Below, one piece after another: positions 42,663 through 50,700 of a DNA stretch of 64,000 nt; the stretch's first letter is position 1; every line of letters begins with the position of its first letter. The position numbers were made by a program, and so were the translations under genes. This DNA comes from Bacillota bacterium (GTDB taxonomy: Bacteria; Bacillota; Clostridia; Christensenellales; Borkfalkiaceae): contig JAHZBZ010000004.1 of NCBI GenBank assembly GCA_019423125.1, positions 73,858 through 137,857 of the forward strand, written 5' to 3'. The notes under the pieces were generated by a model. The model was not told where the DNA came from, ran no database searches, and saw nothing but the letters and a program-made list of their open reading frames with translations.

Positions 42663-42678
42663 TGAAATACGTATTTCA
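42663..42678. promoter_or_regulatory. Sixteen-base perfect palindrome upstream of a promoter
   Basis: TGAAATACGTATTTCA, then ATTTTTT. It lies between the dehydrogenase stop and the next promoter. It could be an operator, or a weak AT-rich terminator hairpin for the dehydrogenase gene. Confidence 0.4.
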
Positions 42679-42696
42679 TTTTTTGCGTCAAAAGCC

Positions 42697-42725
42697 TTGC
42701 AAAAGCGGAAAAGCAATGCTATAAT
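42697..42725 (+). promoter_or_regulatory. Promoter of the uL15-like membrane protein gene
   Basis: TTGCAA at 42697-42702, 17-base spacer, extended -10 TGCTATAAT ending at 42725. Confidence 0.9.
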
Positions 42726-42763
42726 GTTAAAGTATAAATCAGAAGAATTAGGGGGTTTTTGTC

Positions 42764-44392
42764 ATGCTTTATTCTGCAGGCATCCTTTCGGTATTCTCCT
42801 CCCTGCGCGATTTTTTCAGCGGGGAAAACGCCGCATTCCGCATTGCAGGCGCATGCTTTGTCGCGCTCGCGGTGATCGTCATCTTTGTGCTCCTGATCCA
42901 GCTCACCGTGCGCCATTCGCTCACTTTCCTTGTCGGCGAGGGGAAGACGATAAAATATAAGTTCCCGCGTCGCCGCATGGTCCGCCTGACGGGCGAACAG
43001 TCCGACGTGCCCGTCCCTTCCCGCGAGGGCTTTACCTTTGCGGGTTGGTATCTTGACGAGGCGTGCACCGTTTCCGCGGGCGACATCTACCGCGTCGAGA
43101 AAGATGCGGCGCTCTATGCAAAATGGGTGCCCGCAGAAAAAGCCGCAGAGGATATAGCTGTTCCCGTTGAGGAAGCGTCGGCTGAAGAGCCTGCCGCGCC
43201 TGTTGCGGAAGAAACCGCAGAGGATATAGCCGTTCCCGTTGAGGAAGTGTCGGCCGAAGAACCCGCCGCGCCTGTTGCGGAAGAAACCGCAGAGGATATA
43301 GCCGCTCCCGCTGAGGAAGTGTCGGCCGAAGAGCCTGCCGCGCCTGTTGCGGAAGAAACCGCAGAGGCGATCACAGCTCCCGTGGAGGAAGCTCCCGCCG
43401 CGGTCGAGGAGGAAGACGGGGAAGAAGAGGAAGACGCAGAGGACGAAGCGGCCGAAGGGGACGAATTCGACAATGCGCTCGTGACGCTTGTTTCGGGCAG
43501 CAAGGTGTTTGTGCAGTATCGCCGCAGTTTCCGCGCGCGCCTCATTCAGGCGAGTGACGAGATGAAGGAGTACTACAATCTCCTGCGCAGCGAGCTTCTC
43601 TCGCAGATCGGCGTCAAGGAACGCGTCAGCTGGAATTTCGACAGCTTCAACGTGGGCAGGCGGCAGTTTGCGAAGGTCAACGCGAACACGAAGAGCCTCA
43701 TCGTATACTTTGCGCTCTCGCCCGAAGAGGTGGACGAGAAATATCGCTTCCGCGACGTATCCGAGAAGAAGAGATATGCGAACGTGCCCGTGCGCTATAA
43801 GATCACAGGGAGCCGCAGTTTCAAATATGCGCTCGAGCTCCTCGAGCAGACGGCAGAAAAATTCGGCCTCGATTTCAAACGGGTGCAGGAACATCTCGAC
43901 ATTCCGTACGAAGACCGCGACGCGCTCATCCGTCAGAGGCTGATCCGCGTGTACGCAAAGCGCGAGACGGGCGAGACGGTCACCGAAGAAGAGCTCGAGA
44001 AGTACATCGAAGAGGGCGCGACGGTGGAAAAACTCTCCGCCTATACGGTCACTGACAAGGTCACGGCGGGCGAAGCGGAGACGCTGATCACCGACGCGAC
44101 GGCGGAAAATCTCATCGCGCTTGCCGAAGTGCGTTCGGTGCGCGGCACGGGCAGGAGATCTTACATCAACCTCGACACGATCAGTGCGAATTTCCGCGAA
44201 GGTGAGACGGTGGACCTCGCGACGCTCAAAGCGCGCGGACTGCTGGAGGCGAAAGTGGGTTCTTTCAAAGTGCTTGCGCGCGGCCAGCTCGACAAGTCCC
44301 TCACGGTGGAGGCGAACGACTTCTCGCTCGCGGCGGTCAAGATGATCGCGTTGACGGGCGGCAAGGTCGTCCGCATCAAAAAACAGAACTGA
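42764..44392 (+). CDS. Membrane protein with InlB-type repeat, acidic tandem repeats and uL15-like C-terminus
   Basis: The 542-residue protein has one N-terminal transmembrane helix (about 28-47), then a Listeria-Bacteroides (InlB B) type repeat (VPSREGFTFAGWYLDEAC to YAKWV, about 83-121). Three and a half 24-residue Ala/Glu/Pro repeats follow (about 128-212), then an acidic stretch, a middle region of about 250 residues of unknown fold, and a final 75 residues resembling ribosomal protein uL15 (INLDTISANFREGETVDL, ARGQLDKSLTVEANDFS, ALTGGKVVRI). The uL15-like end suggests RNA or ribosome contact if the C-terminus is cytoplasmic, but then the InlB-type repeat would be inside too. Function unknown. 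Confidence 0.75.
   Translation: MLYSAGILSVFSSLRDFFSGENAAFRIAGACFVALAVIVIFVLLIQLTVRHSLTFLVGEGKTIKYKFPRRRMVRLTGEQSDVPVPSREGFTFAGWYLDEACTVSAGDIYRVEKDAALYAKWVPAEKAAEDIAVPVEEASAEEPAAPVAEETAEDIAVPVEEVSAEEPAAPVAEETAEDIAAPAEEVSAEEPAAPVAEETAEAITAPVEEAPAAVEEEDGEEEEDAEDEAAEGDEFDNALVTLVSGSKVFVQYRRSFRARLIQASDEMKEYYNLLRSELLSQIGVKERVSWNFDSFNVGRRQFAKVNANTKSLIVYFALSPEEVDEKYRFRDVSEKKRYANVPVRYKITGSRSFKYALELLEQTAEKFGLDFKRVQEHLDIPYEDRDALIRQRLIRVYAKRETGETVTEEELEKYIEEGATVEKLSAYTVTDKVTAGEAETLITDATAENLIALAEVRSVRGTGRRSYINLDTISANFREGETVDLATLKARGLLEAKVGSFKVLARGQLDKSLTVEANDFSLAAVKMIALTGGKVVRIKKQN
43145..43397 (+). repeat. 72-base tandem repeats
   Basis: Units beginning GCAGAGG start at 43145, 43217, 43289 and 43361, the last incomplete. 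They are in frame and encode 24-residue AEDIAVPVEE-type units with few differences, which indicates recent duplication. Confidence 0.92.
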
Positions 44393-44406
44393 GCGAACGC
44401 TCTTTC

Positions 44407-44440
44407 GGCGCCGCACGCGATCGCGCGTGCGGCGCCTTTT
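44407..44440 (+). terminator. Terminator after the uL15-like gene
   Basis: Perfect 13-base GC arms (44407-44419, 44424-44436) with a 4-base loop and TTTT. Confidence 0.88.
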
Positions 44441-44452
44441 GCACGGCAAAGG

Positions 44453-44499
44453 GCACACACGCCTGCGCAGAATTTTTGCGCAGGCGTGTGTGCTGTTTT
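44453..44499 (+). terminator. Second hairpin terminator upstream of spoVAD
   Basis: Perfect 17-base arms (44453-44469, 44477-44493) followed by TGTTTTTT. It insulates spoVAD from upstream transcription. No convincing sigma-G promoter was identified in the remaining 50 bases. Confidence 0.88.
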
Positions 44500-44546
44500 T
44501 TACATAAAAAGGGAAGATCGTCGCAAACTATCGGCGGAGGAAAGGT

Positions 44547-45551
44547 ATGCACAGGGGCTGTACGATGTTCTTTAAAAACTCTCCCGCGATACTCTCGACC
44601 GCGTGTGTCGCGGGGCCGAAGGAATGCGCGGGGATCGCGGGGGCATATGTCGATCTCGCGCTCTCGGACGACATGTACGGGGAGAGCACTTTCGAGCGGG
44701 CGGAGCGGAAGATGCTTCTCTATGCCATCGAAAAGAGCATGGAAAAGGCGGGTCTGAAACAGGCGGACGTGATGCTGTCGGGCGATCTTCTCAACCAGAT
44801 CATCTCGGCGAGTTTTTCCGCGCGCGAGACGCAGCTTCCCTATCTCGGCATCTACGGCGCCTGCTCGACGATGAGCGAAGGGCTCCTGCTCGGCGCAGCG
44901 CTCGCGGACGGCGGCTATGTCGGCACCGCGCTCGCGGCGACGGGTTCGCACTTTTCGTCGGCGGAGCGGCAGTACCGCTATCCGCTCGAGCTGGGCACGA
45001 CCCGTCCGCCCCAGTCGCAGTGGACGGTGACGGGCGCAGGCAGTGCGGTCATTGCGGCGGGGGCGAGAGGCCCCGTCATCACCTGCGGCACGATCGGACG
45101 GGTGGTGGACTACGGCGTCTCCGACGTCAACAACATGGGCGCGGCGATGGCGCCCGCGGCGCTCTCCGTTCTTCTCGAACACCTCAAGGACACGGGCAGG
45201 GAGCCCGATTATTACGACCTCATCCTGACGGGCGACCTCGGCGCGCTCGGCTCGCACATCCTCTGCGATCTCGCATGGGAAAAGGGGATAGACATCGAGC
45301 CGTTGCACGCCGACTGCGGCGTGCTCGTCTACGGCTCGGCGGAGGAGGAGTTCCAGGGCGGGAGCGGCGCGGGTTGCAGCGCCGTGCTGTTCAACGGCTG
45401 TATCGTGGACAAACTCCGCCGCCACAAGCTGGAAAAGGTGCTCTTCATCGCGACGGGGGCGCTTTTATCCACTGTCTCGTCGGGGCAGGGCGAAACGATT
45501 CCGTGCATCGCGCACGCGGTCGCGGTGGAAAACACCGCGCGGGAGGAATAG
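44547..45551 (+). CDS. spoVAD: Stage V sporulation protein AD
   Basis: Part of the SpoVA channel that moves dipicolinic acid and calcium into the forespore. The 334-residue protein has the thiolase-like fold typical of SpoVAD, with SGDLLNQIISASFSARE, GIYGACSTMSEGLLLGA (Cys region), TGSHFSSAERQYRYPLE and GDLGALGSHI. GGAGGAAAGG precedes ATG 44547. It is followed after two bases by spoVAE. A spoVAC gene normally comes just before spoVAD and is absent here. Strong evidence for a spore former. Confidence 0.95.
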   Translation: MHRGCTMFFKNSPAILSTACVAGPKECAGIAGAYVDLALSDDMYGESTFERAERKMLLYAIEKSMEKAGLKQADVMLSGDLLNQIISASFSARETQLPYLGIYGACSTMSEGLLLGAALADGGYVGTALAATGSHFSSAERQYRYPLELGTTRPPQSQWTVTGAGSAVIAAGARGPVITCGTIGRVVDYGVSDVNNMGAAMAPAALSVLLEHLKDTGREPDYYDLILTGDLGALGSHILCDLAWEKGIDIEPLHADCGVLVYGSAEEEFQGGSGAGCSAVLFNGCIVDKLRRHKLEKVLFIATGALLSTVSSGQGETIPCIAHAVAVENTAREE

Positions 45552-45553
45552 AC

Positions 45554-45934
45554 ATGCAAAAATACATCGAACTTCTTCTGATGTTCGTCAAGGCGTTTGC
45601 GGTGGGCGGGAGCATCTGCGTCGTCGCGCAGATCGTCATCAACTTTACAAAACTCACTTCCGGCCGAATCCTCGTGTTTTTCATGCTCGCGGGCGTCGCG
45701 CTCGAGGGGCTCGGATTATACGGAAAGCTCGTGGACTTTGCGGGCGCGGGCGCGACGGTCCCGATCAGCGGCTTCGGCTATCTCCTCGCGCACGGCGCAA
45801 TGCACGGCGCCGAACGCGGCCTGTTCGGCGCGCTGACGGGCGCGCTGAGCGCGGCGAGCGGGGGCGTGACGGCGGCGATCCTGTTCGCCTTTCTGGCGGC
45901 GCTCGTGTTCCGTCCGAAGAGCAAAAAGAACTGA
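45554..45934 (+). CDS. spoVAE: Stage V sporulation protein AE (AEB type)
   Basis: A 126-residue membrane protein with four hydrophobic helices, matching the SpoVAEb/SpoVAC family: VKAFAVGGSICVVAQ, FFMLAGVALEGLGLYGKL, GAGATVPISGFGYLLAHG, ALSAASGGVTAAILFAF. ATG 45554 lies two bases after the spoVAD stop. SpoVAC and SpoVAEb are paralogous; this one has the AE position and sequence. It would form the membrane part of the dipicolinate channel together with a SpoVAC encoded elsewhere. Confidence 0.92.
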   Translation: MQKYIELLLMFVKAFAVGGSICVVAQIVINFTKLTSGRILVFFMLAGVALEGLGLYGKLVDFAGAGATVPISGFGYLLAHGAMHGAERGLFGALTGALSAASGGVTAAILFAFLAALVFRPKSKKN

Positions 45935-45980
45935 CGGAGACAGCAGAAATAATTCCGACTTAAACGGCGCGATTTTGTCC

Positions 45981-46009
45981 TTGACAAACCGCGCCTTCCG
46001 CTGTAAAAT
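45981..46009 (+). promoter_or_regulatory. Promoter of the metal/sulfur cluster
   Basis: TTGACA at 45981-45986, 17-base spacer, TAAAAT at 46004-46009. Confidence 0.9.
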
Positions 46010-46038
46010 AAGGGAAATATCATAACGGAGGCATTGCG

Positions 46039-46449
46039 ATGAAACTTGCGGTGACCTATCTCGCGGGTCAGGTGTTCCCGCACTTCGGACATTCGGAATT
46101 TTTCAAACTGTATGAGATCGGAGACGGCAAAGTGCTCTCGGGCGAAGTCGTTCCCACGCAGGGTGCGGGGCACGGCGCGCTGGCGGCTTTTCTGTCGGAA
46201 CGCGGCGTGGACGCGCTCGTCTGCGGCGGCATCGGCGGCGGTGCGATCGCGGCGCTCGGCGCGGCGGGCATCCGCGTCTTTGCGGGCGTCGAAGGGGATG
46301 CGGATTCCGCGGCGGCGGCTTTTGCGGCGGGCACGCTCGAATACGATGCGAACGCGCGCTGTTCTCATCACGAGCATCACGCCGAGGGCGATTGCGGCAC
46401 GCATGACTGCGCCTCGCACGGCTGCGGCACGCACGGCTGCGGCCGCTGA
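46039..46449 (+). CDS. NifX/NifB-type dinitrogenase iron-molybdenum cofactor family protein with His/Cys tail
   Basis: The 136-residue protein has the small RNase H-like NifX domain (VFPHFGHSEFFKLYEI, GVDALVCGGIGGGAIAAL, GIRVFAGVEGDADSAAAAF). Unlike most relatives it adds a C-terminal tail of about 30 residues rich in His and Cys (CSHHEHH and repeats of GTHGC type), a probable metal-binding arm. GGAGG precedes ATG 46039. No nitrogenase genes are near, so a general metal or Fe-S carrier role is likely. The ZIP transporter gene follows after eight bases. Confidence 0.85.
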   Translation: MKLAVTYLAGQVFPHFGHSEFFKLYEIGDGKVLSGEVVPTQGAGHGALAAFLSERGVDALVCGGIGGGAIAALGAAGIRVFAGVEGDADSAAAAFAAGTLEYDANARCSHHEHHAEGDCGTHDCASHGCGTHGCGR

Positions 46450-46457
46450 GGTGTGAC

Positions 46458-47252
46458 GTGCTCGGAAAACAGCTCTTATTTGCGCTGATCGGCACGGGTG
46501 CCACCTGTCTTGCGACCGTTCTGGGCGCGGCGACCGTCTTCTTTTTCAAACAGGAGATGTCCGCGCGGCTTCAGCGCATCTTTCTCGGGTTTGCCGCGGG
46601 CGTCATGACCGCGGCCTGCGTCTTCTCGCTTCTTCTCCCCGCGATGGATCAGTTGGAAGCGGAGGGGAAGAACATTCTTTTCCCCGTTGGCGGCGGGTTT
46701 CTTCTCGGCGTGTTGTTTTTGCTTCTCTGCGACAAGCTCCTCCCGCATATGCATATCGGGAGCGACAAGCCCGAAGGCCTCCTCGCGCGCATGCGCAGGA
46801 CGACCATGCTCGTGCTCGCGGTGACGCTCCACAACATCCCCGAGGGGATGGCGGTCGGACTGACGTTCGCGGCGGCGGCGACGGGCTCGGGCACGGGCGC
46901 GCTCGCGGGCGCGATCGCGCTTGCCGTCGGCATGGGCCTGCAGAACCTGCCCGAGGGCGCGGCGGTCTCTCTTCCGCTCCCTTCGCAGGGGGTGAGCAAG
47001 GGCAAGGCTTTTCTCTGCGGCGCGCTGTCGGGCGTCGTCGAACCCGTGTTCGGCCTCCTCGCCGTCCTTGTGGCGAGCAGTATCACCTGGCTCATGCCCT
47101 GGGCGCTCAGCTTTGCGGCGGGCGCGATGCTCTACGTCGTCGTCGAGGAACTCATCCCTGAAGCACAGCTCGGCGAGCATTCGCACGCGGGCACCATCAG
47201 TGTCATCGCCGGATTTTTTATCATGATGATTTTGGACGTCATGCTCGGATGA
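46458..47252 (+). CDS. ZIP family metal transporter
   Basis: A 264-residue membrane protein with eight helices. Helices IV and V carry the metal-site motifs VTLHNIPEGMAVGL and GMGLQNLPEGAAVSLPL, as in ZupT-type importers of zinc, iron or manganese. Start GTG 46458 is supported by GAGGTG just upstream and the small gap to the NifX-like gene. A short His-poor loop separates helices III and IV. Probably cotranscribed with the NifX-like protein, which might receive the metal. Confidence 0.9.
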   Translation: MLGKQLLFALIGTGATCLATVLGAATVFFFKQEMSARLQRIFLGFAAGVMTAACVFSLLLPAMDQLEAEGKNILFPVGGGFLLGVLFLLLCDKLLPHMHIGSDKPEGLLARMRRTTMLVLAVTLHNIPEGMAVGLTFAAAATGSGTGALAGAIALAVGMGLQNLPEGAAVSLPLPSQGVSKGKAFLCGALSGVVEPVFGLLAVLVASSITWLMPWALSFAAGAMLYVVVEELIPEAQLGEHSHAGTISVIAGFFIMMILDVMLG

Positions 47253-47275
47253 ACGGACCGTCCGAAGGAGGAAAA

Positions 47276-47602
47276 ATGTTCTTTTTTCACAGGCCCTCAT
47301 TTGCCGAGGCCGAAAAGAAGGCGCGCGCGGATGCCGCGGGAGTATTCCTCGACGTGCGCACGCGCGAGGAATACGCGGAGGGACATCTGCCGGGCGCGGT
47401 GAATATCCCGCTCGACGAGCTGGGCAGCGCGAATTTCGGCAGGGACAGGCATTTTTATGTGTATTGCAGGAGCGGCGCGCGCAGTGCGCGCGCCGCGGGC
47501 TATCTCAAACGCTGCGGGCTTTTTGTCGTCGATCTGGGCGGCATCGCGGGCTATGCGGGAGAGCTCGAGCGCGGGTCGGACCCGCAAAAGGAGGAAAAAT
47601 GA
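47276..47602 (+). CDS. Rhodanese-like protein
   Basis: A 108-residue single-domain sulfurtransferase with LDVRTREEYAEGHLPGAVN and the active loop YCRSGARSARAA, whose Cys can carry persulfide sulfur. ATG 47276 follows GGAGG. It overlaps the next gene by ATGA-type four bases (47599-47602). Together with the rhodanese domain at the end of the next protein it suggests persulfide or polysulfide handling. Confidence 0.92.
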   Translation: MFFFHRPSFAEAEKKARADAAGVFLDVRTREEYAEGHLPGAVNIPLDELGSANFGRDRHFYVYCRSGARSARAAGYLKRCGLFVVDLGGIAGYAGELERGSDPQKEEK

Positions 47603-49284
47603 AAGTCGTCATCATCGGCGGCGTCGCGGGCGGCGCGACGGCCGCGGCGCGCCTTCGCCGTCTGGACGAAGAGGCACAGATCGTCGTGCTCGAACGCTCG
47701 GGCTTTGTCTCGTATGCGAACTGCGGCTTGCCGTACTATGTCGGCGGCGTGATAAAGGACAGAAAAAAACTCACTCTCCAGACGCCGCAGAGCTTCAAAG
47801 ACCGCTTTAATGTCGATGTGCGCGTGCACAGCGAGGCGGTCGAGATCCTTCGCGCGGAGAAAAAGGTGCGCGTGCGCAATCTGGAAAGCGGCAAGGAATA
47901 CTTGGAGAGCTACGACAAGCTCATCTATTCCCCCGGCGCGCGCGCCGTTCGCCCGCCCTTTGCCATCGAACATCCGCGCGTGTTCACGCTGCGCACGGTG
48001 GAGGATACCTTCCGCCTCGACGATTTTCTCACCCGCGAAAGCCCCGCGACGGCGCTCGTCGCGGGCGGCGGGTTCATCGGCATCGAGACGGCGGAAAACC
48101 TTTCCCGCCGCGGCGTGCGCGTCACGCTCGTCCAGCTCGAGGATCAGGTGATGCCGCTTTTCGATCGCGACATGGCGGCTCTTTTGCACGCAGAACTCAG
48201 GCAGAAGGGGATCGAGCTCTCTCTCGGCGCGGGCGTCACGGCGCTCCGTCCCGACGGCGAGGGGCTCGTCGCGGACATTGCGGGCAGACCCTCCGTGCGC
48301 GCGTCCATGGTCCTGCTTGCGGTCGGCGTGGCGCCCGATACCGCGCTCGCGCAGGCGGCGGGGCTTGCGACGGGTGCGCGCGGCGCGGTGGTTGTGGATG
48401 AACACATGCGCACGTCCGATCCCGACATCTATGCAGTCGGGGACGCCGTGCTCGTGCGCAACTTCGGCACGGGCGCGCCCGCAAACGTTCCGCTCGCAGG
48501 GCCTGCGAACAAGCAGGGCCGCATCGCGGCGGACAACGTCGCGGGGCTGGATTCCGTCTATCGCGGTGCGCAGGGCTCTTCCGTCGTGAAGGTGTTCGAC
48601 CTCACGGCGGCAAGCACGGGGCTGAATGCGCGCGCGGCGCAGGCGGCGGGGATTGATTTTTCTCAGGTCGTTCTGTTCTCGCCCGATCACGCGACTTACT
48701 ACCCCGGTGCGCGCAACATGACGCTCAAAGTGCTCTTTTCGCGCGCGGACGGCCGCATCCTCGGCGCGCAGGCGATCGGATATTCGGGCGTCGAAAAGCG
48801 CATCGACGTGCTTGCGACGGCGATCCGCGGCGGCATGACGGCGGACGATCTCGCCGCGCTGGACCTTTGCTATGCGCCGCCCTTTTCTTCGGCGAAGGAC
48901 CCCGTCAACATGGCGGGATATGTGATCGGCAACATCCTTGCGGGCAGGCTGAAGGAGCACGGCTGGCAGGATATGTCCGCGCTGATCGAGTCTGGGGCAC
49001 AGCTTCTGGACGTGCAGACGGCGGAGGAATACTCCGAGGCGCATTTCCCGGGCGCCGTCAACATCCCCGTCGATTCCCTGCGCGCCCGCATCGGCGAGCT
49101 GGATGCGTCGCGGCCCGTCTACGTCAACTGTTACAGCGGGCTGAGGAGCTACATCGCCTGCCGCATCCTTGCGGCAAAGGGCTTTGACTGTTCCAATCTC
49201 TCGGGCGGCATGCGCTTTTACCGCGCGGTCGCGGAAGGGAGCGCGGACGGCACGCCCCGCCATCTCTGCGGCGCAAAACTCTGA
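47599..49284 (+). CDS. CoA-disulfide reductase / NADH oxidase with C-terminal rhodanese domain
   Basis: The 561-residue flavoprotein begins VVIIGGVAGGATAAARLRR (FAD site) and has the redox Cys in SYANCGLPYYVGG, a second nucleotide site (ALVAGGGFIGIETAENL), the dimerisation domain (YYPGARNMTLKVLF), and a rhodanese domain from about residue 455 (LDVQTAEEYSEAHFPGAVN; active Cys in VNCYSGLRS). This CoADR-RHD arrangement reduces CoA persulfides, polysulfide or disulfides with NAD(P)H. Length is typical. Last gene of the cluster; a terminator follows. Confidence 0.93.
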   Translation: MKVVIIGGVAGGATAAARLRRLDEEAQIVVLERSGFVSYANCGLPYYVGGVIKDRKKLTLQTPQSFKDRFNVDVRVHSEAVEILRAEKKVRVRNLESGKEYLESYDKLIYSPGARAVRPPFAIEHPRVFTLRTVEDTFRLDDFLTRESPATALVAGGGFIGIETAENLSRRGVRVTLVQLEDQVMPLFDRDMAALLHAELRQKGIELSLGAGVTALRPDGEGLVADIAGRPSVRASMVLLAVGVAPDTALAQAAGLATGARGAVVVDEHMRTSDPDIYAVGDAVLVRNFGTGAPANVPLAGPANKQGRIAADNVAGLDSVYRGAQGSSVVKVFDLTAASTGLNARAAQAAGIDFSQVVLFSPDHATYYPGARNMTLKVLFSRADGRILGAQAIGYSGVEKRIDVLATAIRGGMTADDLAALDLCYAPPFSSAKDPVNMAGYVIGNILAGRLKEHGWQDMSALIESGAQLLDVQTAEEYSEAHFPGAVNIPVDSLRARIGELDASRPVYVNCYSGLRSYIACRILAAKGFDCSNLSGGMRFYRAVAEGSADGTPRHLCGAKL

Positions 49285-49303
49285 GCAAACGGCTCATCTC
49301 TTT

Positions 49304-49336
49304 CCGCCCTGCGGCGCCGAAAGCGCCGCAGGGCGG
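49304..49336 (+). terminator. Terminator of the metal/sulfur cluster
   Basis: Perfect 14-base arms (49304-49317, 49323-49336) with a 5-base loop and CTGTCGTTTT after it. Confidence 0.8.
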
Positions 49337-49464
49337 CTGTCGTTTTCGGGCTCGCAAACAGCCTGCGGAGTCGCTTCGGCGGTGAGGCTTCGGGCAGAGA
49401 CCTTTTTTGAACGAGAGAAAATTCGCTCGGGCGGATGAGGGAAGAACCGAATTCTTTTCGGCGG

Positions 49465-49493
49465 TTGAAATTTTTTAATAGATGTGATAAAAT
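49465..49493 (+). promoter_or_regulatory. Promoter of the coiled-coil protein gene
   Basis: TTGAAA at 49465-49470, 17-base spacer, TAAAAT at 49488-49493 with TGTGA before it. About 85 bases of leader follow without recognisable structure. Confidence 0.85.
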
Positions 49494-49584
49494 AATGCCG
49501 ACAATATTTTTATCGGCAGAGTTTGACTGCATGCGTACAGTGACTTCATGGATAAAACCGAGCCGTAAAACAAGGGAGAAAGCT

Positions 49585-50613
49585 ATGGAAAAGATGGAAT
49601 TTTCACCAAACGCAAACGAAGTGGACAGGGAAAAACCCTATACCGCCGAGACGTTCCGTCAGGTCGGAGTAAAAAAGCTGGCGCGTCTGACTGCGATAAA
49701 GGAGCTCATGGAGTCGGAAGGATACGAGCAAAAGCGGAGGGCGTTCGAGGAGGAAAGCGAGCGGCTGAATTCTGAGTTCGACCGCAGCGTCGCGCACATT
49801 GAAGAATGGGAAGAGCGGATGACGCAGAAGATCATGGGCGACGACAGCCTTTCGCCCGAGCAGAAGCAGAAGAAGATGCAGGAAGAGGTCTACGGGAAGG
49901 TGGATGAGATGTACAGTCAGGTCGAGCAGACCGAAGCGCATCAGAAAGCGACACATGCGTTAAGGGCGTTCATGGAAGAAAACGAACTCATGTGGGATTC
50001 CACGCTGTACAGTCTGAAGAGGACGTCGCCCGAAAGCCTGCCCTTTGTCGACCTTGCCAAGACGCTGGCAGGGGAAGAGAGCGAAGAGATCGAGTTTGAA
50101 ATGCCTTCCGACTGCATTTACGATCAGATCGAAATTCAGCAGAAGTACATCGAAGGCGGCTACCTGGAAGATTATAAAAAGGCTTTGACAGAGGACGAAA
50201 GGGCAAAAAAACTTTCCGCACTGCAACTTGAGCGTCTCTTTTCGGAGTGCGATACCGTGTGCTTCCATGCCGAAGAGGACGTCCGTGTCGGCGACGAGAG
50301 CGACGAGCGGTTCGCCATGATCCTGGACGAGGCGATAAGGACGGAAAAGACGGAAAATTACGGCATGAACGTGCTTCGGGTCTTCTTGAACCCCACGCAA
50401 AAACTCAAAGAATATCTTCTGTCTTTCAAGCGGTTCGACAGGTATCACTTTGACGCCTGTCAAAGATACGCTCCCTATTACAGCTTTGCGGACATAGCGT
50501 TTTTAAAAGACGGAAAGGTCCTTCTGAGCTGTCTGACGCACGAGAAATACTTTGACGTTGCAGACGAGCTAAAGCTGATTTTCGACGGCTTTGAAGAACA
50601 GGTCGGCCGCTGA
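49585..50613 (+). CDS. Acidic coiled-coil protein of unknown function
   Basis: The 342-residue soluble protein is rich in Glu and Lys. Residues about 30-125 are strongly helical and likely coiled coil (KRRAFEEESERLNSEFDRS, SPEQKQKKMQEEVYGKVDEM). The C-terminal half has Asp/Glu-rich helices and ends in a compact part (YYSFADIAFLKDGKVLLSC, HEKYFDVADELKLIFDGFEE). No signal peptide or membrane segment. ATG 49585 follows GGGAGAAAG. I do not recognise a family. It is monocistronic between a good promoter and a strong terminator. Confidence 0.75.
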   Translation: MEKMEFSPNANEVDREKPYTAETFRQVGVKKLARLTAIKELMESEGYEQKRRAFEEESERLNSEFDRSVAHIEEWEERMTQKIMGDDSLSPEQKQKKMQEEVYGKVDEMYSQVEQTEAHQKATHALRAFMEENELMWDSTLYSLKRTSPESLPFVDLAKTLAGEESEEIEFEMPSDCIYDQIEIQQKYIEGGYLEDYKKALTEDERAKKLSALQLERLFSECDTVCFHAEEDVRVGDESDERFAMILDEAIRTEKTENYGMNVLRVFLNPTQKLKEYLLSFKRFDRYHFDACQRYAPYYSFADIAFLKDGKVLLSCLTHEKYFDVADELKLIFDGFEEQVGR

Positions 50614-50656
50614 GGAAAAAAGAGCGGGCCCTGACGGGTCCGTGAAAATACTGCGC

Positions 50657-50698
50657 AAAAAGGGCGCGGGCTTTTGGAAAAAAGCCCGCGCCCTTTTT
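50657..50698. terminator. Bidirectional terminator
   Basis: Nineteen-base arms (50657-50675, 50680-50698) with A-tract and T-tract ends on both strands, placed between convergent genes. Confidence 0.92.
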
Positions 50699-50700
50699 TG

